A stretch of 7,746 nucleotides of DNA, from the NCBI GenBank assembly GCA_030642585.1, contig DAOWNN010000100.1:1-7746 (forward strand), read 5' to 3'. Source of the DNA: Bacteroidota bacterium. GTDB taxonomy: Bacteria; Bacteroidota; Bacteroidia; Bacteroidales; VadinHA17. Position 1 is the stretch's first letter. Each line of letters opens with the position of its first letter. The position numbers and the translations under genes are program-made. This document shows positions 1 through 6,485 of the stretch, one piece after another. The notes below the pieces were generated by a model that was given only the letters and a program-made list of their open reading frames with translations, had not been told where the DNA came from and did no database searches.

Positions 1-62
1 AATCTTTTAACATTTATTACCGGTGGCGGAATTGACCGCCCACAACCCGGCTCCTCCCTAAA
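1..62. repeat. direct repeat, copy A (interrupted-repeat partner without insert)
   Basis: Bases 1-44 match 158-201 with two mismatches (T/C at 14 and G/A at 21 of copy A), so 42 of 44 agree. The core contains GGCGG-AATTGA-CCGCC, a short hairpin (26-41). After the 44 bases copy A continues CCCGGCTC and a pyrimidine run into AAA. The same tail reappears in copy B only at 258-273, beyond an extra block of about 54 nt. The repeat may begin before the window edge. No open reading frame explains it. Confidence 0.8.
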
Positions 63-81
63 ACAACCCACTGGGTTGTTT
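61..81 (+). terminator. possible intrinsic terminator hairpin
   Basis: AAACAACCCA at 61-70 is perfectly complementary to TGGGTTGTTT at 72-81, so a stem of about 9 bp with a three-base loop can form. The 3' arm runs into TTGTTTCTTTA, a loosely T-rich tail as expected for a rightward terminator. The gene it would serve would lie left of the window, so the function is inferred. It could instead be part of the repeat cluster. Confidence 0.4.
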
Positions 82-157
82 CTTTACGGTCGGCCCTGCC
101 ACCTGGGCAAATAATAAAATAAACCTATATACAATAACGAAATGTTGTTATAAAGTT

Positions 158-273
158 AATCTTTTAACATCTATTACCAGTGGCGGAATTGACCGCCCAC
201 AGCCCTGCCCTGTGAAATAAAAGCGAAGCTTTTACTGCGTAGCAGTATTTCATGGGGCCGGCTCTTTTCTAAA
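158..273. repeat. direct repeat, copy B, carrying a palindromic insert
   Basis: 158-201 repeats bases 1-44. The alignment then breaks at about 205/206 and resumes at 258-273, where CCGGCTC plus a pyrimidine run and AAA match copy A 47-62 with only C/T differences. The intervening bases (about 206-259) are the palindromic element listed separately. The simplest reading is one ancestral repeat unit of about 60 bp, duplicated, with a mobile palindrome inserted in copy B near a CC dinucleotide. Loss of the palindrome from copy A is the alternative. Confidence 0.65.
201..263. repeat. branched palindromic (REP-like) element
   Basis: Three nested inverted repeats are visible. An outer stem pairs GCCCTGTGAAATA (207-219) with TATTTCATGGGGC (246-258) through two G-T wobbles, and AGCC (201-204) can pair with GGCT (260-263) to extend it. 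Inside lie two perfect small hairpins: TAAAAGC-GAA-GCTTTTA (218-234) and ACTGC-GTA-GCAGT (234-246). Single-stranded DNA or RNA could thus form a long stem topped by two fingers. Bacterial REP sequences, often mobilised by RAYT (Y1-type) transposases, have this kind of architecture. Assignment to that class is inference, and no RAYT gene is in the window. Confidence 0.6.
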
Positions 274-432
274 TTATGCCCTCTCTCAAATAACAGCTTG
301 CGAAGATAATTATTAGTTTTTAGCAGAGCAAAATATTCCTGAAAAGATTACTTTGTTTTCTATGAGTCGGACCTTCAGAATTAGTATTGCTAAAAATTGA
401 CTTTTGTTTCGTTTTACTCCATTTGTTCTTTT

Positions 433-440
433 TAACTTTG
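433..440 (+). promoter_or_regulatory. candidate -7 box of the ALDH promoter
   Basis: TAACTTTG fits the Bacteroidota -7 consensus TAnnTTTG and ends 33 nt before the ATG at 474. The -33 element is weak: the best match at 19-21 nt spacing is TTCG at 408-411. If this is the promoter, translation must start at 474 and not at the upstream in-frame ATG at 387. Confidence 0.5.
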
Positions 441-473
441 CGCTCAAATCATAACAATTTAAATGTAAATAAA

Positions 474-2030
474 ATGGAAGCTGTGAATATTAGATTCAAA
501 GAAACTTTGAAGAATCTGGGGTTGAAAGAGATTAATCAGGGAGTTACTACCGGTACAGAATGGATTGATACCAAAGGAAATATTTCTGCATCAGAATCAC
601 CTGTGGATGGCAGTATACTTGGAAAAGTTAAAACTGCTACTCTCGATGATTATGAGTATGTGATGAAGAAAGCAGAAGATGCTTTCAAAGTTTGGAGAGA
701 AATTCCTGCTCCGGGGAGAGGAGAAATTGTTCGCCAGATAGGTTTGGCCCTGCGTGAAGCAAAAGAGGATCTTGGAATGTTGGTTAGCTTAGAGATGGGG
801 AAAATCTATCAGGAAGGTCTTGGCGAGGTGCAGGAGATGATAGATATTTGTGATTTTGCAGTTGGGCAAGCTCGCCTTTTGAATGGATATACTATGCAAT
901 CGGAAAGGCCAAACCACAGGCTATATGATCAGTACCATCCCATTGGGATTATTGGCCTGATAACTTCATTTAATTTCCCGGTTGCTGTTTGGGCATGGAA
1001 TTCAATGATTGCTGCTATTGCCGGAGATGTTGTGGTTTGGAAACCAAGTTCAAAAACACCTTTAACTGCAATTGCTACGATGAAAGTAATACAAAAGGTA
1101 TTAAAAGATAATAATGTTCCTGAAGGTGTATTTAATCTTGTAGTTGCAAAATCTTCAATTCTTGGAGATAACTTTGCTGCTGATAAAAGAATTCCCTTGT
1201 TTTCTGTTACAGGTTCTACCAGGGTTGGACAAAGAGTTGGTGGTATTGTAGGCAAAAGACTGGGAAGGGCAATCTTAGAATTGGGTGGCAATAATGCCAT
1301 TATTGTAACAGAAAGTACAGATCTCAATATGGCAATACCAGGTATTGTTTTTGGAGCAGTTGGAACAGCCGGGCAACGCTGCACTTCTACAAGAAGGTTG
1401 ATTATTCATGAGGGAATATATGAAGAGGTTAAAAAGAGATTGGTTAATGCCTATAAACAGGTAAGTAATAAAATTGGTGATCCTACTAATGAAGCTACCC
1501 TGGTTGGTCCGGTAATTGACGGATCAACAGTTCAACTTTTTCAACATGCTCTTGAAAAAGTAAAAGAAGAAGGGGGAAAAGTGCTTTATGGTGGTAGAGT
1601 TTTCAATGAAAGAGAATATGGCTCAAATTATTATGTTGAACCAGCATTAGCTGAAGCAGAGAATAAATTTGAGATTGTTCAGGAAGAAACCTTTGCCCCC
1701 ATATTATATCTCTTAAAATATAAAACTATTGAAGAGGCTATTGAAATACAAAATGATGTCCCACAGGGGCTTTCTTCTTCCATTTTTACATTGAATGTAC
1801 GTGAAGCTGAATTATTTCTTTCTGCAAAAGGTTCAGATTGTGGCATTGCCAATGTAAATATTGGAACATCAGGAGCTGAAATTGGAGGTGCATTTGGAGG
1901 TGAAAAAGATACCGGTGGTGGAAGAGAATCAGGATCTGATGCATGGAAAGCCTATATGAGGAGACAGACGAATACCATTAATTATGGTACAGATTTACCT
2001 CTTGCCCAGGGAATAAAATTTGATATTTGA
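474..2030 (+). CDS. ALDH7 (antiquitin) family aldehyde dehydrogenase, probable alpha-aminoadipic semialdehyde dehydrogenase
   Basis: This 518-residue cytosolic enzyme probably oxidises alpha-aminoadipic semialdehyde (in equilibrium with piperideine-6-carboxylate) to aminoadipate with NAD, a step of lysine catabolism. The whole length reads like ALDH7A1. Visible are FNFP with its active-site Asn at 167, WKPS for the cofactor, FSVTGSTRVG, the general base Glu269 in LELGGNN and the catalytic Cys303 in GTAGQRCTS. The family-specific C-terminus has SGAEIGGAFGGEK, GGGRESGSDAWK and LPLAQGIKF. Length matches the family (about 510). I chose the ATG at 474 because residues encoded from 387 look like translated promoter DNA and family homology begins after 474. 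No lysine aminotransferase or other pathway gene is nearby, so the exact substrate is inferred from the family; betaine or other aldehydes are possible. dxs converges from the right. Confidence 0.93.
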   Translation: MEAVNIRFKETLKNLGLKEINQGVTTGTEWIDTKGNISASESPVDGSILGKVKTATLDDYEYVMKKAEDAFKVWREIPAPGRGEIVRQIGLALREAKEDLGMLVSLEMGKIYQEGLGEVQEMIDICDFAVGQARLLNGYTMQSERPNHRLYDQYHPIGIIGLITSFNFPVAVWAWNSMIAAIAGDVVVWKPSSKTPLTAIATMKVIQKVLKDNNVPEGVFNLVVAKSSILGDNFAADKRIPLFSVTGSTRVGQRVGGIVGKRLGRAILELGGNNAIIVTESTDLNMAIPGIVFGAVGTAGQRCTSTRRLIIHEGIYEEVKKRLVNAYKQVSNKIGDPTNEATLVGPVIDGSTVQLFQHALEKVKEEGGKVLYGGRVFNEREYGSNYYVEPALAEAENKFEIVQEETFAPILYLLKYKTIEEAIEIQNDVPQGLSSSIFTLNVREAELFLSAKGSDCGIANVNIGTSGAEIGGAFGGEKDTGGGRESGSDAWKAYMRRQTNTINYGTDLPLAQGIKFDI

Positions 2031-2090
2031 CACTTGGACTATTCGACCATGCCTATCTGCATGTTTTTGAGGATTTCAATCTCCAAAGAG

Positions 2091-2116
2091 AATATGTGCT
2101 TAAGTCTGAACATATT
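2091..2116. terminator. weak hairpin between convergent genes
   Basis: AATATGT (2091-2097) pairs with ACATATT (2110-2116) around a 12-nt loop and is followed on the plus strand by TGTTT. It is the only inverted repeat of note in the 94-bp gap between the converging ALDH and dxs genes, so it may end the ALDH transcript. It is AT-only in most pairs with a large loop, so support is thin. Confidence 0.3.
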
Positions 2117-2124
2117 TGTTTCGA

Positions 2125-4050
2125 TCATCCTGCATGGGAAAGCAATTCAGAACGTACCAGCTTAATAGCCAGTTTTTGAATACTTTCAGGATCAAAGCCG
2201 CATTCTTTGTAAAGCTCCATTTGCGTTCCGTGATCAATAAATTTGTCAGGGATCCCAAGCCTTTTTACCTGGGTAGAATAGCCTTTATCAGAAAAGAACT
2301 CCAAAACTGCTCCACCAAGTCCTCCAATTATAGTTCCATCTTCAACTGTAATCACATGCTTAAATTTTTCAGCTACTTTGTGGAGTATTGATTCATCAAT
2401 AGGCTTGACAAACCTCATATCATAGTGAGTTACCTGAATGTTTTGCTGCTTTAGCTTCTCAACAGCTTCCTGAACCAGGTTTCCGGCATGGCCTATAGAT
2501 AGGATTGCGATATCATCACCTTTGCTAATTAGTCTTCCTTTTCCAATGGAGATTTCCTTAAAAGGTTTTTTCCAATCTACCATAATGCCTGATCCACGTG
2601 GATATCTTATTGAGAAAGGCCCTTTCCCTCCAAGTTGGGCAGTATACATCAAATTTCGCAGTTCTTCTTCATCCATTGAGGCAGATACAATCATATTTGG
2701 AATTGCCCTGAAATAGGCAAGGTCATATGCCCCGTGGTGAGTGGCACCATCACTGCCCACAAGACCACCACGATCTAGACAGAATACAACATCCAGCTTT
2801 TGAAGTGCTACATCATGTATTACCTGGTCATATGCTCTTTGCATAAAGCTAGAATAGATATTGCAAAAAGGAATCATTCCCTGGCTGGCCAATCCGGCGG
2901 AAAAAGTAACTGCATGCTGTTCTGCAATTCCCACATCAAAAGTACGATCTGGCATTTTAGCCATCATGATATTAAGTGATGATCCACTGGGCATTGCAGG
3001 GGTTATACCTACAATTTTTTCATTTTTTTCAGCTAACTCCAAAACTGTATGACCAAATACCTCCTGGTATAATAGTGGTTGAGGCTTTTCGGTTTTAACT
3101 TTCAGAATTTCACCTGTAATTTTATTAAATTTTCCCGGTGCATGGAAAGTGGTTTGGTGTAATTCAGCCTGTTTAAATCCTTTTCCTTTTGTGGTAAGGC
3201 AGTGCAATAATTTTGGACCGGGAATATTCTTAAGATCGTTTAATACCTGCGTCAAATATCCAACATCATGCCCATCTACCGGACCGAAATATCTAAAATT
3301 CAAAGCCTCAAACATATTGCTTTGATTGAGGAGTGTGGACTTAAGTCCCTTTTCCAACTGTTGTACAAGAGAGCGGGTCTTGGGGCCCAGAGTATTCATT
3401 TTCCCCAAAAGATTCCAAACTTCATCTTTAATCTTGTTGTATGTTGATGAAGTGGCAATATCGAGCAAATACTCGTTGAGAGCCCCAACATTGGGATCAA
3501 TCGCTATTTTATTGTCATTGAGTATTACAAGAAGATTGGTATTTTCAATACCCGCATTGTTTAAGCCTTCAAACGCCAGTCCGGCAGTCATGGCACCATC
3601 CCCAATTACAGCAATTACCTGCCTGTCTTCTTGTTTTTTGGCAGCTGCCACCGCCATTCCCAGAGCTGCTGATATAGATGTGGAAGAATGCCCGACTCCA
3701 AAAGAATCATATTCGCTTTCCGACCGCTTGGGGAATCCACTAATTCCTTTAAATTTTCTGTTTGTATGAAAAACATTCTTCCTGCCGGTAAGAATTTTAT
3801 GTCCGTATGCCTGATGGCCCACATCCCAGATAATCTGGTCGTAGGGAGTATTAAAAACATAATGTAAAGCAATAGTTAACTCAACAACACCAAGGCTAGC
3901 CCCGAAATGACCAGTATTGGTGCTTACCACATCAATGATAAATTCACGAAGTTCCTTGCTGATCTTTGAAAGATCTTCTTTTTTGAATTTTCGTAAATCA
4001 GAGGGGTCAGCAATTTGATTTAAATAGGATATGTGATTCCCCCGGGACAT
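2125..4050 (-). CDS. dxs: 1-deoxy-D-xylulose-5-phosphate synthase
   Basis: This thiamine-diphosphate enzyme joins pyruvate and glyceraldehyde 3-phosphate into DXP, the entry step of the MEP pathway to isoprenoids and a precursor for thiamine and pyridoxal. The 641 residues cover a full-length DXS (E. coli 620). In order: GHFGASLGVVELT with His48, WDVGHQAYGHK (75-84), VGHSSTSIS (119-126), the ThDP/Mg motif GDGAMTAG (150-157) through NDN (178-180), YFGPVDGHD (254-262), GIAEQHAV with the catalytic Glu377, YSSFMQRAYDQ (399-409), and DRGGLVGSDGATHHG (426-440) with His438. A transketolase C-terminal domain follows. NDN is followed by KIAID where E. coli has EMSIS, a mild variation. The ATG at 4050 fits the usual N-terminus, and a -7 box lies about 37 nt upstream. 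It is monocistronic here: convergent with the ALDH gene and divergent from the OmpA-like gene. Confidence 0.97.
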   Translation of the reverse strand: MSRGNHISYLNQIADPSDLRKFKKEDLSKISKELREFIIDVVSTNTGHFGASLGVVELTIALHYVFNTPYDQIIWDVGHQAYGHKILTGRKNVFHTNRKFKGISGFPKRSESEYDSFGVGHSSTSISAALGMAVAAAKKQEDRQVIAVIGDGAMTAGLAFEGLNNAGIENTNLLVILNDNKIAIDPNVGALNEYLLDIATSSTYNKIKDEVWNLLGKMNTLGPKTRSLVQQLEKGLKSTLLNQSNMFEALNFRYFGPVDGHDVGYLTQVLNDLKNIPGPKLLHCLTTKGKGFKQAELHQTTFHAPGKFNKITGEILKVKTEKPQPLLYQEVFGHTVLELAEKNEKIVGITPAMPSGSSLNIMMAKMPDRTFDVGIAEQHAVTFSAGLASQGMIPFCNIYSSFMQRAYDQVIHDVALQKLDVVFCLDRGGLVGSDGATHHGAYDLAYFRAIPNMIVSASMDEEELRNLMYTAQLGGKGPFSIRYPRGSGIMVDWKKPFKEISIGKGRLISKGDDIAILSIGHAGNLVQEAVEKLKQQNIQVTHYDMRFVKPIDESILHKVAEKFKHVITVEDGTIIGGLGGAVLEFFSDKGYSTQVKRLGIPDKFIDHGTQMELYKECGFDPESIQKLAIKLVRSELLSHAG

Positions 4051-4086
4051 AAGTATAAGCTCAGTTTAAACTTTAAAAATTGTTTA

Positions 4087-4094
4087 CAAAGATA
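4087..4094 (-). promoter_or_regulatory. candidate -7 box for dxs
   Basis: On the minus strand these bases read TATCTTTG, a match to TAnnTTTG, and the box ends 36 nt before the dxs ATG at 4050. The nearest TTTG upstream (minus strand of 4120-4123) is 25 nt away, longer than the usual 19-21, so the -33 element is uncertain. Confidence 0.45.
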
Positions 4095-4116
4095 CAAATA
4101 TTATTCACTAAGCAGG

Positions 4117-4149
4117 TTGCAAATAAAGGCTTGTAAATTTCTATATTTG
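4117..4149 (+). promoter_or_regulatory. candidate promoter for the OmpA-like lipoprotein
   Basis: TATATTTG at 4142-4149 fits the Bacteroidota -7 box. TTG at 4117-4119 sits 22 nt upstream as a possible -33 element. Transcription would start near 4155, leaving a leader of about 90 nt before the ATG at 4245. The promoter is back to back with the dxs -7 box, less than 30 bp away, so the two polymerases would compete for overlapping DNA. Confidence 0.5.
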
Positions 4150-4244
4150 CATTACAATCTGGTTAATGAAATGAGGGTATTGAATTTTCGGATATCTATT
4201 TATGAAACTCAAATTGCAAAAAACAAATTACTAACATCAGTATA

Positions 4245-5255
4245 ATGAAAAACAGATGGATCACCCCAATTCTTTTTCTGGTTATCACAGTTTCTTTTTC
4301 CTGTGTTTCATCCAGGCAATTTAATGATATACAGGAGAAGAGTCAGAGGCTTCAGGATGAAAGAGACATGCTGAAGGCAGAGAACCACAAGCTAACTATT
4401 GCAAATACCGAGAATTCTTCAAAGATTAAAGCTATAAAGGAAGAATTGGAAATGTTGAAACTTAAAACAAATATTAAAGAAGAGGAATATGAAAGCCTGA
4501 ATAAAACCTACCGACTCTTAATGAGAGGTTATAATGATTTAAAGCAGGCTCAGGAAGAATTAGCCCGGGGGAATGATCGGGAGACACGAAGGTTGCTTAA
4601 GCAATTGCAAATAACCCAGGAAGATCTTCAGCTCCGTGAGGATGAATTAAGAAAACTTGAACAATCTGTGAATGAGAAAAAGAGAAATCTTGAGGAGATG
4701 CAATATGAGGTTGAAAAACGAAATGAAAGATTACAGGAGTTAGAAACAGCCCTTAAACAAAAAGATGCAATGATGGCAGAGTTGAAAAGCAAAGTTTCAA
4801 GCGCCTTATTAGGGTTTGAGAATAATGGACTTACAATTACACAAAAAAACGGAAAAGTGTATGTTTCGATGGATGAAAAGTTGTTGTTTCAGACTGGTAG
4901 TTATACAGTTGATCCCAGGGGGGTTGAGGCAATAAAAAATTTGGCCAGGGTATTGGAACAAAACCGTGACATACAAGTACTTGTTGAAGGACATACAGAT
5001 AATGTTCCTTACAGAAGCAGTGGAGGTCATATTCAGGATAACTGGGATTTGAGTGTGAAAAGGGCAACCTCAATAGTAAGAATTCTCCTTGAAAATTCAA
5101 ATATTGATCCTGAAAGAGTAACAGCTGCCGGTCGTGGTGAATTCTTCCCTGTTGATCCTGCAAATACGACAGAAGCAAGACAAAAAAACCGCCGTACTGA
5201 AATTATTCTTATCCCCGATATGGATAAGCTATATGATATTCTGGAAGGTTATTAA
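4245..5255 (+). CDS. coiled-coil lipoprotein with OmpA/MotB-type peptidoglycan-binding domain
   Basis: A 336-residue envelope protein likely to tether the outer membrane to the cell wall. The N-terminus (KNRW, then a hydrophobic run) ends in VSFSC, a loose lipobox with Cys20 as the probable lipidated residue. No acidic export signal follows the Cys, so I infer it faces the periplasm. Residues about 25-185 are rich in E, K, Q, R and L with heptad-like spacing, a long coiled coil. Residues about 200-325 form the OmpA C-terminal domain. It has LLFQTGSY, VEGHTDN with Asp252, LSVKRA with Arg273, AAGRGE and KNRRTEI. Asp252 and Arg273 match the pair that grips diaminopimelate in OmpA. No beta-barrel precedes the domain, so it is not a true porin-type OmpA. 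It has no operon partner: the next gene downstream is a decayed acylase. No Shine-Dalgarno is present. Confidence 0.88.
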   Translation: MKNRWITPILFLVITVSFSCVSSRQFNDIQEKSQRLQDERDMLKAENHKLTIANTENSSKIKAIKEELEMLKLKTNIKEEEYESLNKTYRLLMRGYNDLKQAQEELARGNDRETRRLLKQLQITQEDLQLREDELRKLEQSVNEKKRNLEEMQYEVEKRNERLQELETALKQKDAMMAELKSKVSSALLGFENNGLTITQKNGKVYVSMDEKLLFQTGSYTVDPRGVEAIKNLARVLEQNRDIQVLVEGHTDNVPYRSSGGHIQDNWDLSVKRATSIVRILLENSNIDPERVTAAGRGEFFPVDPANTTEARQKNRRTEIILIPDMDKLYDILEGY

Positions 5256-5330
5256 TGGTCAAATTACCTTCTTCCTCCTGGTAGGTGATTGTGAATTATA
5301 CCATATTGTTTCTCCAATGAGAGGAATTAA

Positions 5331-6159
5331 GATTTCTATGGAAGCAAATGGAAATTAGAGAGGAAACAATACATATTAAGGGAGGAGATTCACTTTTACT
5401 AAAAACCAAATTTACACATAGAGGCCCAATTGTTTCAGGATTTAAGAACATCCAGGAGGCCATTTCTATGAAATGGATTGGATATGATTATAGTAATGTA
5501 TATAGATCGATTTATCTTTTAAACAGGGCAGAAAACTGGGATGATTTTAAGAATGCCCTCAGAACTTTCGTTGATGTAAGCCAGAATATAGTTTATGCCG
5601 ATAATGAAGGGAATGTTGGATTGTATGCTGCCGGAGGAATCCCGATCAGAAAGGGGGAGGAATACCTGATTAAGCCAGGGCAAACAGATGAATTTGATTG
5701 GACAGGGAAAGTTCCATTCGAAGACTTACCTCATGTGTATAACCCTGAGAGTGGATTTGTTGCCTCGGCAAATAACAAAACGGTGGATGATTCTTATCCA
5801 TATTACATAAGTACCTACTTTGCACAGGATTACAGGTATCATAGAATTGTTGAAATACTTCAATCAAAAGAAAAACTTTCGACTGAAGCTTTCATACTAT
5901 AAGCCCGTATTCTTATCCGTTTTTATCACCATTTAAGGCAAATCATGGAGCTTCACACAGGCATATTTTCAATACAAAAGATTGGGATAAATCAATTACA
6001 ATCATTCCCACCGGAGAATCAGGAGTCCCGGCAAGTGAACACTATCTCGATCAGTTTGATATGTATTTAAAGAACAAATATCATGCTGATCCATTTAGCA
6101 GGAAAGAGGTAGAGAAGCATGCAAAATATACTACAGTATTCTCTGTCCTAAAGGAGTAA
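5331..6159 (+). pseudogene. penicillin acylase (peptidase S45) remnant
   Basis: Two separated pieces of a penicillin-amidase beta subunit survive. The longest frame, 5348-5902 (184 codons), carries MEIREETI, VKGG-like IKGGDS, THRGPIVS, SQNIVYADNEGNVG and ASANNKTVDD, with the conserved NN of the family. It stops at 5900-5902. In another frame, 5905-6156 encodes the family C-terminus: HGASHRHIF, WDKSITIIPTGESG, SEHYLDQ, KYHADPFS, then TAA at 6157-6159. Upstream, 5331-5348 reads DFYGSKWK in a third frame, matching the residues that normally precede MEIREE, and 5281-5333 (GDCELYHI) may be further decayed. Intact members have about 800 residues including a signal peptide, an alpha subunit and the beta-chain N-terminal Ser nucleophile. 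Those parts and roughly 200 residues between the two pieces are absent. The protein cannot self-process or act, so this is a decaying gene with at least two frame breaks. Confidence 0.88.
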
Positions 6160-6175
6160 AGTGCCTTAAAGAAAA

Positions 6176-6189
6176 TGCGCTAAAGCGCA
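6176..6189. repeat. small palindrome with CTTTAGC core (minus-strand orientation)
   Basis: TGCGCT-AA-AGCGCA is a perfect inverted repeat, realistically a 5-bp stem with a TAAA loop, located 16 nt after the acylase remnant's final stop. On the minus strand it reads TGCGCTTTAGCGCA and shares the CTTTAGC core with the two hairpins that follow in opposite orientation. Confidence 0.5.
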
Positions 6190-6213
6190 CGGAATATAAT
6201 AGTAACACGTATT

Positions 6214-6233
6214 CACCATGCTTTAGCTTGGTG
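6214..6233 (+). repeat. hairpin with CTTTAGC core, possible terminator
   Basis: CACCA and GC pair with GC and TGGTG around a TTTA loop, with one T-T mismatch. The right flank ATATTTTTAG is T-rich, so a rightward transcript could end here. The sequence agrees at 15 of 20 positions with the hairpin centred near 6295. Confidence 0.5.
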
Positions 6234-6282
6234 ATATTTTTAGTATGCATTGCAAAAAAATGGTTTTATAAACTGAAAAAAC

Positions 6283-6306
6283 AATACCATACTTCAGCAT
6301 GGTATT
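6283..6306 (+). repeat. hairpin with CTTCAGC core
   Basis: AATACCAT (6283-6290) pairs perfectly with ATGGTATT (6299-6306) around ACTTCAGC. The pattern nACCATnCTTnAGCnTGGTn is shared with the 6214-6233 hairpin, although the arm bases differ in compensating pairs (C-G outer pair there, T-A here). That is the behaviour of a dispersed repeat family whose fold is kept. The 5' flank is poly-A rich. Confidence 0.5.
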
Positions 6307-6331
6307 TAATGGATAATTTCAAAGAATGTTT

Positions 6332-6477
6332 TTAGAGGCTATCTCAAACGGTTCAAAAGCAGTCATTCTGAATTTATTTCAGAATCTTATTGTGCTGATA
6401 ATTAACTCTTGTTAGATCCTGATCTGCCAGATGGTGAACAGGATGACCAAAACATAGCCTTTTGAGACAGCCCCTAA
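6332..6477. mobile_element. MITE-like element with inverted terminal repeats, no coding capacity
   Basis: The ends are 20-bp inverted repeats, TTAGRGGCTRTCTCAAAMGG, matching at 17 of 20 positions (6332-6351 against the complement of 6458-6477). The inner 12 bp (6337-6348 and 6461-6472) differ at one base. Inside are a hairpin ATTCTGAA/TTCAGAAT (6365-6385), a pair ATCCTG/CAGGAT (6416-6421, 6439-6444), and an inner GTCAT/ATGAC pair (6362-6366, 6443-6447). The unit of about 146 bp has no reading frame of note, so any movement would need a transposase supplied elsewhere. It ends 8 bp beyond the frr stop codon. TTA/TAA at the borders could be a short target duplication, but it is too short to be sure. 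It may also terminate frr transcripts. Confidence 0.6.
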
Positions 6478-6485
6478 TTATTAGT

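Larger units (their letters stand above)
1..473. other. repeat-rich non-coding region upstream of the ALDH gene
   Basis: I find no credible gene here. The first 273 bases hold two copies of a direct repeat, a small A/T-armed hairpin and a branched palindromic element, each listed separately. GC-rich words (CCGCC, GGCCGG, GGGGCC) break sharply with the AT-rich surroundings, which suggests inserted repeats rather than decayed coding sequence. From about 274 to 432 the sequence is plain AT-rich DNA in which I see no structure. A -7 promoter box for the ALDH gene lies at 433-440, with a 33-nt stretch between it and the ATG. The upstream neighbour gene is outside the window. Confidence 0.7.

Noticed and set aside
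1..201. CRISPR-like direct repeats
   Set aside because: There are only two copies, spaced 157 bp apart start to start, with no regular spacers and no cas genes.
201..263. tRNA or integron attC site
   Set aside because: The fold has only two arms on a stem, no T-arm or CCA-type features, and no attC core sites or integrase or cassette genes nearby.
387..473. N-terminal extension of the ALDH reading frame from the ATG at 387
   Set aside because: The 29 extra residues (hydrophobic LHLFFLTL stretch) are not part of ALDH7, and the stretch contains the TAACTTTG promoter box.
3326..3769. Plus-strand open frames inside dxs, and similar antisense frames inside ALDH, frr and pyrH
   Set aside because: These are shadows of strongly recognised genes on the other strand, with no family resemblance of their own.
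4171..4245. 24-codon reading frame ending in TAA that overlaps the ATG of the OmpA-like gene by one base
   Set aside because: It lies in the promoter leader, has no recognisable composition or start signal, and is explained by chance. It could be a leader peptide, but nothing supports that.
5348..5902. An intact small penicillin-acylase protein of 184 residues
   Set aside because: It lacks the nucleophile and alpha subunit, and family sequence continues in other frames on both sides, so it is a pseudogene fragment.
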